Shown here in pieces: positions 48,400-59,800 of a DNA stretch of 64,000 bases (position 1 is its first letter; the number at the start of each line of letters is the position of its first letter). Source of the DNA: Azolla caroliniana (taxonomy: Eukaryota; Polypodiophyta); NCBI GenBank assembly GCA_043228905.1, contig JBHGNT010000001.1, positions 7,378,001 to 7,442,000 of the forward strand, read 5' to 3'. The notes under the pieces were generated by a model. It did no database searches and had not been told where the DNA came from. It was given only the letters and a program-made list of their open reading frames with translations. Position numbers and translations under genes: made by a program.

Positions 48400-51300
48400 A
48401 TGGCGAACTTGACACCCGGAGTTCTCCTCAAGCTCCTCCAACACACGAATCCGGACGTAAAAGCTGCCGCAGGGGAACATCCCTCAGCTTTATTACAAGT
48501 GATCAGCATTGTACCTGCCCTTGCTGGAGATGATCTATGGCCTAATCAAGGTTTCTACCTCAAGCTCTCCGACTCATCTCACGCGGCTTTCGTATCTCTT
48601 GCCGATGAGCACAATGACCTGATTTTGGGAGATAAGCTGCAATTAGGGCAATTCATTCAAGTGGATAAACTTGAAGCAGGGCATCCCCTGCCAATTTTGA
48701 GGGCGGGAAGACCCATTCCAGGAAGGCGTCCTTGCATCGGCACTCCTCAAGACATCTTTAGCACGGCTCTCCCGTCACTGCATACTCAGGAGAACACGAA
48801 ATCACCATCACTCGTATCATATTTGTCACCGCCATTGACATCACATCTATCCCCAAAGTCATCACATCTGTCACCGATGTCATCAAATCCATCAACATTG
48901 ATGACATCACATCAATCCCCGATGTCATCACATCAATCCCCGATGACATCACAACCATCCCCGATGATGACATCGCATCGATCCCCAATGACATTACAAC
49001 CATCCCCAATGATGACATCACATCGATCCCCAATGACATCACAACCATCCCCAATGACATCACATCGATCCCCGATGACATCATGCCCAAGGCCACCGCC
49101 GTTGTCTCTTGATCCCATCACGGCAAGGGAAATCGGCCTGCCAAAAATCAAGCCAAAACGTGGGCTCCCTGATGATGATTCAATTTCCCTAGATGATGAA
49201 GTCAACTCTGATGGTGGAAGCACTTCCACCAATCTAGATCCCAAAACCAGTCTTATACAGCACAGAAAACCTTATTCCACTCATTCCAATGATGGCAGCC
49301 ACAAGGGTTTGATATCAACATCAGCATCAAATTCGAAGTTGACATTCTCTCCATCAAAGCTGTCATCGTCATCATCAGTATCATCAACACCAAAGCCATC
49401 ATTCTCACCATTACCATTAAATCTCACATCATCACAATCAACATTGACATCCAAACAACCATTATTAAGATGTGAGGTTTCATCACCAACATCAGAGTTG
49501 CCATTGAGATCAAAGAAGACATTACCGCCGCCGCCGTCAAAACAAACAAAATCAACATTTGAGGAGCATGGAATCCTCTCCAAGTCTGCTGATAGAGGAA
49601 GAACTAGTTCTCCATTGGCCAAATCCTCTTCATCACGTAAGGCAGTAGTTAATTCCCGGGTTGCTTGCCCAGCCGAGAGAACAGTCCCATACAAGGGAGT
49701 GCCTACCTCTCCAACCATTCACCACACATTTACAAGCTTACGTGAAAAGAAGAAGAGTGTTGTTGGGAATGATCCAGCTCGTGGATCCCGAGACGGAAAC
49801 TTGCTTTCGAAAGCCCTACGAAAAAGCTGGGATGACACAGGAAAAGATTCCAAAGAACAATCAACCCTTAAAAATTCCACCAATAAGGACAGCACAATCC
49901 ATGTTCGTACTTTTTTTCATGTCTATACTCTTGCTTTTGCTGTTTTGAAAGTTCAGGTTCGATTGATTGCAGAATGCCAACCTTCAGCATATATGTGTGC
50001 CAAACCAAATTTCATGATTGTACTCTCCTAATCACATCACTAAAGTGATTGGATCAATAAAATGACATGTTCCAAATCATATCATGACTAGCGCCAGCTA
50101 GCTTGTATATTAGATCAGTGTGTACATAAAACATAACCTGTACACTCCTAATATGCAGGTGATTCATATAGTGAAGAGAGTGTAGATTGGCTGAATAATT
50201 TTTGAAGGGCGTCAAAAGGATAGCTACTACCACTTTATATCCAAATAAACTAGATATTCAGAATGGAGAGAGTGTGGATTGGCTGAATAATTTTGAAGGG
50301 TTGCACAAGGGTAGCTACCACCACTTTGTATGCAAATAAACTATATATCCATGTCTGTATATGTTGCTGTTCAAATGTTGATCAATACCCTTCATTAACC
50401 CCTAATGATGAATTTGTGTATATGCTCATAACACAGCTTGGGTTGTGCATGCCATTATCTCTGTGAGGCGTTCTGGTATTGGTTGCAAAAGAGTGTTGTG
50501 TGCATTTTCCTGCATGATCGTTGCATATTTTGTCAATAAACACGTCAAGATGGCTCCTACACTAGCATTAGTTTTTTCATCAATTTAACGGATCCAAATG
50601 TAAGACTTACAATGGCCCTTACTAAACATAATTGGTTTTATGTCAAACTTGGATTCAAATCTTATGTTTGTTTCATGGTTTAGTATGAAGACATGTTAAT
50701 ATTGGTAAGATTATCAGGTTTCAGTTCCAAAGACAAGAGCTTCCAACAATCAGAACATCAAACAAGATGCTACAGTGGCTTCCAAAGAAGCAATAGAAGC
50801 AAAAACCCCAAAAATCAGAAGTAACACTCAAAAGTCTAGAGAACCCAACCCTATTGCAGTTTCAAAAGAAGGATCAGTAAAGCCCCTTAAATTACGAGGT
50901 AATGACAGAAAAACTGCTATTGCAGCTTCAAAAGAAGGGGAAACAAAACTGGGCATGAATGGTCCATCCAGGGTCACAACTACTGAAAAGCGAGATGCTG
51001 AAATTCCAGAAACTTTAATCAAGGCTCCAGTTTATAATAAACGATTAACTGATGGGAGTATTCAGTGGGACTGCCTTCCATCAGATCTAGTCACACTTGG
51101 AAATGTAAGATCTCACTTATGATGCAATCAATGTCCAGCTAGTTTTCTTAGAGGAAAAAATGAAATGTGCACTTTATTCAACTTTCAGGAGGTTATGCAC
51201 AAGAGAAATGCAGCCTCATTAGCTGCTGAAGAGGCATTGAAGGAAGCATCTGCAGCTGAAACTGTTCTTAGAAGCTTGAGGTATTAGTATACACATCAAA

Positions 51301-52833
51301 CATTTCGATGTCTTTTCTTTATGTTAACGTCAATAGTTTTATTATTGAACCATTTTTTTTCTAGAAATGACCCCATCTATGTCATGTTATTTAAGAGAGA
51401 AAATCTGAAAATGCATAGGTTATGAGAATCAGCACTGCATGCTTTCATCTCCATTTGCAATGTGATTTTTGTATCAAAGGAATTGGTTGAAGAGTCAGGA
51501 TACAAGATGAAATATTATTATTGAATTTTAATACTTGAGTTCACCATACATTTTGTCCCTGATGTAAAAGTAATCAAGAGGTTATATTATGTGATTAAAA
51601 GTACAATGATCCACGATCATATATATAGGGAAAATGACTGGTAGAGCGATGAGGTAGAAGATGATCAAGTGACTATTATATACTTGGATCATAGACCACA
51701 TGATTTCTATAGACATAGTCACAGGAGATCTGAAACAACAAGCAAAAACCAGAAATCAATTTCCAGAAGCATATTAAGTCATAAATTATAAGTTTGCTCA
51801 GGATGTGATATTTCTAACATCATTTGTTAATCATGCTAAACTTTGCTGAAAAATGCGATTTTTCTAACTATAGGAATAATGCTTCTGATTTTGCAGCATG
51901 TTTTCAGAACTATGTTCCTCATCCAGCGTTGAAAATCCACAATCATCAGTGGAGCAGTTTTTGGATCTTCAAAAGTTGCTCTCACAAGCAATAGCCGTAG
52001 CAGATGCATTTAATGGAATGGAAAATGCAAGCAAGTCAATAGATGTAGAGGCAAATTTAATGCAAGAGTACCAAAGCATTTGCATTGAGAAAGGAAAAAG
52101 GGCACAACTATGGGTGAGAGCTGCTTTATCAACTGATTTAGCTTCTTTTACACTCTTGACAAAACCTATAAGCACTAGAGTCTCCAAGAAAGGAACATCA
52201 TCTAAAGAAACCCCATCCACAAACGATGTATTTCGTGATCAATCATGCCATTTCGCACTAGTGTTGGAAAGAGAATCTGGTGAAGAATCCTTGCGAAGTA
52301 GAAATCCAGGCCTTCAGAATAAAATCAACAAGACAAATGACAATGGTGGGTCTGAAGCTCAATCAAAGCCACTTAATTCAGCCAGAAATTCAACACAGAA
52401 AATTTCCAGGAAGGCTGAAAATGCTACAGCTATAGGCAAGAGAAAGCTCAAAGACCATCCAATTGCTGCTCAACCTTCACAACAAGCTGATAAATGGATC
52501 AAAGGCTGTGGCTTGAAGGACATCTTGGACCTTGCAAAGCAGCTTCAACAAGAATCTCAAAACTGGTTTTTCGGCTTCTTTGAGGCTGCATTAGACTCTG
52601 GGTTTCATTTATCGGCTGGAATAGAAACATCTCATAATCAGGATAATAGCCAAATTGTGGCTATGCTATCACAGCTTAAAAGGGTGAATGACTGGCTAGA
52701 CCATCTAGAAGAAGAAGAAGTTTTGGCTAATACTCTTTCTGGTTTGAAGCAAAAGATTTACCATTTCCTTATACAACATGTGGAATTGGCTGCCACTGCA
52801 TTGGGCAATCAGACCAAAAGTATAGAAGCCTAG
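48400..52833 (+). CDS. DUF936 family protein (4 exons)
   Basis: Exons 48400-49902, 50718-51104, 51189-51280 and 51897-52833 give 972 residues. The start is the first ATG of the frame. Residues 1-120 are the DUF936 N-terminal domain: [55 protein letters not shown] and [11 protein letters not shown]. Residues about 146-229 are a Ser-Pro-rich minisatellite; the linker to about 600 is basic and Ser-rich. The C-terminus holds [31 protein letters not shown] and SMFSELCSS, a conserved helical end of the family. Some DUF936 proteins (CORD group) act on cortical microtubules; that role is only possible here. The exon 1 donor is the least certain: CAT/GTTCGT at 49902 is preferred because a U-rich run follows; CAG/GTTCGA at 49957 would add 18 hydrophobic residues. 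Confidence 0.88.
48835..49086 (+). repeat. Coding minisatellite in the DUF936 gene (21/24 bp units)
   Basis: Units of the type atgacatcacatcgatccccg alternate with atgacatcacaaccatccccg, encoding MTSHRSP and MTSQPSP; some units carry one extra Met codon. All unit lengths are multiples of three, so the frame is kept. Each unit ends in a Ser-Pro pair, a potential site for proline-directed kinases. Confidence 0.9.
50176..50347. repeat. Tandem duplication, 92 bp period, in DUF936 intron 1
   Basis: tgtagattggctgaataatt at 50181 recurs at 50273; both units contain gaagggnnn, tagctac.accacttt and caaataaacta.atat. Confidence 0.85.
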
Positions 52834-52918
52834 AACCACATTCCGCCTAACAAATACTCTAGTTTGTCTGAAAGCAAGATGTCCGCCATTTATTCATACA
52901 TGTGCTCTTCCATTGGAA

Positions 52919-52924
52919 AATAAA
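52919..52924 (+). terminator. Candidate poly(A) signal of the DUF936 gene
   Basis: AATAAA 86 bases after the stop codon, a usual distance for a plant 3'UTR. Confidence 0.4.
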
Positions 52925-52929
52925 TCAAG

Positions 52930-55900
52930 CCAAATCATGTGCAGAAGAAGCATAAGTGTTTCATTCTGATGTCAAAAAAAGGGCAAAGAAAAATGCTCTG
53001 AAAGGAAAATTTTAAAACAAATCAATTTGGCTAGAATTCTAGAATCCAAAATATCGTCATGTTGCTTCACAATGTGGAATTAGTTTATCTTGCCTTCGGA
53101 AACAGGTCCAATTTGAGAGGAAGAAGCCCAAAAATGCATCTTAAGATCACCCAGTGGAAAAAGAAAGAGAAAAAGAAGAAGAAGGAGAACACATTTCATC
53201 CACAAAAAGAAAGAAAGGGGGATGTATGATTGCTTACCTATCCAATTAACATCCCATTTCTGCACGGTGATGGTATCAGCAAAATCCCTCCGTAAACTCT
53301 TCAAAAACAGGTTAGACAAGAAATGGGTCCTTTTTATTTATTTATTTGCAAGTCTGGTTGGTTATCAGAAGCTAAAAGAAGGAAGGGGATGAAACAGGGC
53401 AGCTTTCATACAGCCATATTAAGTCTTAAGGTTTTTCTTCTCAGAAAAACCCATTGTTTAGCTTTTAACATGTGCAAGCAATTGTGTGTAGATACTAGAT
53501 ACTAGAGATCATTAGGAATATATTGAGATATCATTAGGAACAAATATATTATGTATATATATCTTACAATGATCAATACAGGAAAGAGATATACAAGGGT
53601 TATTGGAAGTTACAAGTCACGATACGGGGGGAGTTGTGGCTATATATACCACTTGCGTCGGAAAAGTTGTCGATAACTACCCTTATGCATGTGTGTATCT
53701 AACTAGATGGGAAACCGCATGCATGTATGTGTTTGAAAGAAGCATCGACCAAGATAATGTGACACCTCTCCCTCTGGTGGCATTGAGATTTTATATGCCG
53801 CAAGCATCTAAAAATGTCCATTGATGTTTGATCCAAAGAAAGAGATATGGTTGATCCAACAACTAAAGTTTGACCTTACACAATCTTGGGACTCTTATTT
53901 CCAATGCATACTGAAGGTTCCTTCTATGTTTGAATAGAGAATGATATATGGTTATCCAACCAGATGGGGGAATCGAAAGTCATTTTATGAGGCTCCCCAC
54001 CTACAATAAATCACACGCATGGAACTATTCTCGTGACCCCCACATGCAAGGGTAGTTTCAAGTCATAGCCTAATCACCTTACTTTCCATAAGCTTTGGTC
54101 ATTTGTCTCCTTCCTCCTTGATCATGTGTAATCACATTAACTTTGTTGTAAATATTATGATGTCTCGTACTGTGATTTATGAAAAAACATCTATTTTACT
54201 TGATATGACTTGTAACTAGGGACTTTGAACTAAATGTTTAAGTAAGGTGTTGCATGCTTCTTTTTTCAAGGAACGTGGCATTGGACAGATGTGACAAACT
54301 CAAACCCAACCCATGAGATTATAAACCGTTTAATCCACAATATAATATCTTCTAAATGTATTGATATAACTCTTTCAATTTGAAAAGGCCCATAAATATC
54401 TTGATTCCTTTAATAATTGTTAGTTGTAAGACAATGCTTATCAAGGACATGAAAGTAGTAACTTGGCAAAATCCTATAAGTAGACTATTTATTCATTGAA
54501 ACATATATATGATTAAGTTTGAAGTGTGGAATACCCATCAATCAATCTTTGTGCTTTGAATGGTGGTTTCTAAACATCAAAGAGGTTCCCAATAGTGGGA
54601 ATTTTTTTTTTGAAAAAGTATGCAAATATTGTAGAGTTTGGACCAATAGATCATCTCAAAATTACAAGTATTATCCCTTCAAAATTACAAGTATTCTATT
54701 AATATGCTCCAATTTGTATGCATGTTTTGGTATCACGAACATACTAAAGCCATATTTTATTTATGTCTGTATGCATATCCCTGCCTCCAAACTTGAGAGA
54801 ATCCTAGTTCAATCCTCGTTATTGGTTTGGTGTAATTACATATGTTGTATTCCGTCAGTCATGGATGCAAGAAGCTATCTATATAAAGTTGTCATCAGCC
54901 CCTCTCAAGTTGATCTCATGGGTTCCAAGCTTCTGAATTGTTCTTGTTCTTGTTCTTTTGATTCAAATACTTGCATGCACTACACTGTTAAGCTATCAAA
55001 TGAAGTCTAATGCACGAGGTAGGATTGAACGGATCGCGAGGGTTGCCAAAGCAACCATGTTCTCAACTCAAGTAGCTTGCGACTTATCTCTTCCATATGC
55101 ATCTTATGATTTGCCGATCACTTACCCAATATACCAATCTTGCCTTCACAAGGTATCATCTCAAAGGGTCTTGCTTATGCTAAACGTCTAACTTTACAAA
55201 CACTTAATGATTTTCACATTGTCACTCAAACTAATCCTCATATTCAGATACACACATTCTTCACCATTTAAATACCTATCATACTCAGTTCATGGCTTAC
55301 AATTATACGTTGAAAATAATAAAAATGATCATAGTATACTGTTGAATGTGTATAAGAATTGAATTACATGCAATAAAAGCCTTACACAAACTATCTTGAT
55401 CTTTTTTCACATTGTAATGGACATATTTATATGTTTTAGGTGGTTCATCACTTGCCATTCCCTAAAGTAAGGTCCATTGGTTGATTGACTAACATTCACT
55501 TTCATCTAAATTTGTGAGCCTTTCTATTCGAAGGTCCCTTTACTTCCAAACATAGCCTATATCCCAAATGTATACATGTTATATCCTTATCATCATGTTC
55601 ATGCATGCTAGACAACCAACAAATTGCATTGTTCTAAGGTTTTGTGTGATGTTGTGGTTTGGATTATTGTAAACGTTTTAGCCACAACTTTAATTCGTTG
55701 TCACATTCTTACTACATCAATAGGAACGACCATTGTCACATGGAGCTACATTATAAGTGTACAATCAATATCTATCTACCTATCCATATATATATAAATT
55801 CATATGATCAAGCGAATACATTGTCAAAACAATTGCGATTGCATCATAAAGGAGCCCCATAAGCAAGAGAGAGTCAACAATATAGTACAACGAGTCATAG

Positions 55901-56690
55901 GAATAGTTAAACGAGCAAAGGTTGGGTGTGATGTGGATATTGTGGAACCATACAGAATAGAGACCTATGTGTATATCCTAAGAAACAAAGAAAACAAGAT
56001 GGAAAAGCTACAAAGAATAACACAAATGTCTTTGAACATGGAAAGTGTGTGACGGGGGGATGGATAACAAACAAACAATTAGAGATAAAAGTGAAGGAAG
56101 CAATGGGAATGGGCCAAGGGTTTGATCTCTTTGTTGTGTGTCTATATCATATCTACAAAACTATAGACATAATATAGACACACAACACATTAAGTGTGAT
56201 AAAAACGAAGAGTTTGAGAAATGAAAGGAGAGTGACATAGAGGTTCCGCCCAATTATGGGATATGTATATATCGTTGATGTTTGATCGCGAAAGATGCAT
56301 AAGGTATCAGGGGGGCTATGGTTCAACCGGAGTACGTGGAATGGAATGCCTTCACTTTTGATCGCCAAGTTCGCGCGAGGAAATATGCTGCAGAGTTCAA
56401 AAAAGGACATCACTGTTGTGGCAATTGATAGTGTTAGAGAGAAGCCATGGAATCTGAACCAACGAAAGGGAGGCGAATGTGCAAGGTGACATGCCATCAT
56501 AATTGACATCTGAATTGAATTGGCGTGTAGGGAGGGTTGAGACGAAGTTCGTAGTTGTAGAGTATTCAGATGCCTAGAAGTCTACTAAAGTTCCTTCTAA
56601 AGTTTGTTCTTTAAGCGTAGTAGAATTTAGATCCATAGAGTTCTACTAAAGTTCCATCTAAAGTTGGTCATGGATAATGGTGGTGTTTTT
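52930..56690. other. Intergenic stretch between the DUF936 and BRCT genes
   Basis: About 3.8 kb of AT-rich DNA. Frames up to 163 codons occur (54519-55010) but show no family signature, have random composition and lie in no visible gene structure. Confidence 0.45.
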
Positions 56691-56797
56691 TCGTAAGTAA
56701 AAGCATTTACTTACTTACGAAGAAGAGAGACAGAGAGAGCAAGCAAAAGCCTTTTCTTCTTCTTCTTCTTCTACACATTCAAAATCTCGCTCTGTAC

Positions 56798-56806
56798 TTT
56801 CCCGCC
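56798..56806 (+). promoter_or_regulatory. Candidate E2F site upstream of the BRCT gene
   Basis: TTTCCCGCC matches the E2F consensus TTTSSCGC exactly. It lies 76 bp before the ATG in an otherwise AT- and CT-rich leader. E2F sites are common in promoters or leaders of plant S-phase and DNA-repair genes, which suits a BRCT protein. Binding is inferred. Confidence 0.5.
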
Positions 56807-56819
56807 GAATACAACTCTT

Positions 56820-56820
<1 letters not shown>

Positions 56821-56866
<46 letters not shown>
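56821..56866. repeat. (CT)n tract in the BRCT gene leader
   Basis: A run of about 20 CT dinucleotides ends 16 bases before the start codon; CT-rich leaders are common in plant genes. Confidence 0.9.
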
Positions 56867-56869
<3 letters not shown>

Positions 56870-56881
56870 GTCTCCGTGGCC

Positions 56882-59800
56882 ATGGCTGACGACGATAGCT
56901 CTGTCGAGGACTCCTCAGACATATTCTCAGGACTTCGTTTTCTTCTCTCTGGCTTCGATCCGGATACATACGATCAGGTATTCTCCATTTCCATGTGTTT
57001 TCACTGATCCCTCATCCTCACCCAAAATGTAAACCAAATTCTGCTCGAAAAATCTAACCCTGAATCTAAAACACTTACAACCTAAAATCGTAATCTTTTC
57101 CAGAACCATAACCCTGGCCCTAACTTTCGGATTGTTTTGTCACAGCTTTCTGCTGCTCTCGAGCAGAATGGAGGCGTTAATATGGAAGAATTTGATGCTT
57201 CGTGCACACATGTAGTTGTCTCGAAATCAGTTATATGGGTAAGCGGAAAGGAGAAGAAAAACAGAAGTGTGATGTAAAAGATGTTCAAAAGAAGATGAAT
57301 ATAATATAAAATTCACTCGATTCCGGAGTAGTATGAAACGTTTGAGGCTTGCTGTGAATTTCAAGTATGTTATTTGAACATATGGACAAATCCGGTGCCC
57401 AGAAATGTAGACCCAAACTCAGGGTACTTTTCTTCTGCATCACTCTAAAAATATTGATGAATACAATGCATTTTCCACACAGGTCACTGTCTAGTTGCAG
57501 ATAAATGTTAAATGAAACATATGAGTTTAGAATAATATCCTGGAGCACATGAATGAATATTATGCAACTTGCATACATGATGTAGTATTGTGGACACTTC
57601 AAGAGCAGGAAAAAACACGGGTGAATGGGGTTTGAAGAAATCCAATGTTAATGATTTTTACATTTTGAACTATTTCAAAATTCCCCTGAAAATGAAGGCA
57701 CATACATCTCTATATTACGAGAAGTTTTAGAGTAAATTCTTCAAAATTATATATCGAGATGTTTGGGTATCTGCTCTGAAAAATTTCATCAAATTTAAGC
57801 GGTAAAACATTTGTACATAAAAAAACTCTGAGAGAATTTTTATATGTATCATACTATATATTGAATTCCAAGAATGATTAATTTCACCACAGGATGATCC
57901 AATTTGTGAGATAGCAAGGAAAAATGGGACGTTTCTTGTGACGGAGATATGGGTTTCGGATTGCTTGGAGATTGGTGTGATTGCTGATGTAAACCATGTA
58001 TGTGATTTGATTTCTGCTTTACATGATATTGAGAAGCACATCCACATAGATATGCAGACCTCATGGTCATTTCTTTGTATAAGTTTATTGCATTTTCACC
58101 TCACATTGAGATTTCCTAGCTAAATTTTGATGGTTTATCAAAAAGAAATGGTGTGTGTCTGCCTTTAAGTTAATTCTACAAGCTTTTGAATACATAGAAT
58201 CTGGACCGATAGACACTTGTAATGTGTCAACATGGACATGGAGAAATATAGATGTCTTATTTGGTTTGTCATTTTACTAGATATAAGAGATGGACTTATA
58301 CCATGCAGTGTCTAGATTTAAGAGAAATATAGATGTCTTATTTGGTTTGTCATTTTACTAGATATAAGAGATGGACTTATACCATGCAGTGTCTAGATTT
58401 AAGAGAAATATAGATGTCTTATTTGGTTTGTCATTTTACTAGATTTAAGAGATGCTTTTGAATACATAGAATCTGGACCGATAGACACTTGTAATGTGTC
58501 AACATAGACATGGAGAAATATAGATGTCTTATTTGGTTTGTCATTTTACTAGATATAAGAGATGGACTTATACCATGCAGTGTCTAGATTTAAGAGACGG
58601 ACTTATATCATGCAGTGTTATTTGATAAGTGATATTTTGTATTCTTTATTCTTTAGTGATGCCAATATATTTGCTATCTTTGCTTTATTTTAGCCATGAT
58701 CACATTATGATGTGATAATTTATGATAGTTTTATTAATTACTTGCCATTATATGTGATGCACCAATCTTGCCACTATTAGAACTCACTCTCCAATTCAAA
58801 AGCTTTCACAGAATAACTAAAGGGAGAGTTATATTTAAGTGAACATTTTAAGATCGAAGTTTCATATACAATTTTCTTCAATTTGAATATTGGTCATTCT
58901 GTTTTGCCATATTTACATCAAAATCTTTCACAGAATAACTAAAGAGAGAGTTCTATTTAAACACATACGCATGAGTGGTAGGATAGTAGGGAGCGAGAGG
59001 TAAGGATCTTTTTTAACATCTTGCAGGTTGTATATAGACCTCTTCGTAATTTGGAAGGAATTCCTGGAAGCGATGATCTTGTCGTGTGCTTGACAGGTTA
59101 TCAATCTCAAGCTCGTACAAATGTCATGGTAACTCGTTATATACCACTCTTACAAATTTGCAAATATTCATGATTTTTATGGCATAGTACTATATTGTGC
59201 AATAGCTACCAAACACAGTAGTGAGATATGATATATTATAGTGAAAGGTACGAATTAGTTTGGAAAAAGTGATAACTAATTTGTTTATAAGAAATTTGAC
59301 GCATGGTGTGGCACATGTGTTTGTACGACTGATGTGGTTGCATCAAGAACTCTAATGGTATTCTAATGTAATGTTTTAATCTGTCAAAGTAATTGATGTT
59401 ATGGTTAGAAGGAGGACCTGGTCAAAAGCATGCCAGATGTTGTGTAAATGACTTGTTTGTTACTTTTAAACTACTTGTTTATTTTAATCTCAATGTTAAT
59501 TTGCAGAGGATGGTGTATTTGATGGGAGCAAAGTTCTCTAAACCTTTGGTTGCAATTAGTGTTACACATCTAGTATGTTATAAGTTTGAAGGTAATAATA
59601 TTATAAACATTTCTTAATGTTTTTCTTTGCATTTAAGAAAAATTGATAGCATTGTTGATCTATATTAAATATCATACTGTGAAAGAACTTGAGGAGATGA
59701 TTCTAGAATTGTAAACTTCTTTTTGAATATGAATTTAAGTGTATTTTTCTCGTACTTGATTTGATGGTCTCTATTTGCTTGAGTCCCAGGTTACTCATAG

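Noticed and set aside
48758-49718. Antisense frames of 103-145 codons in the DUF936 exon 1
   Set aside because: They mirror the coding minisatellite and Ser-rich linker; the plus strand carries the conserved domain.
54519-55010. 163-codon plus-strand frame in the DUF936-BRCT intergenic DNA
   Set aside because: No family similarity, atypical composition and no splice-supported context; long chance frames are expected at this scale.
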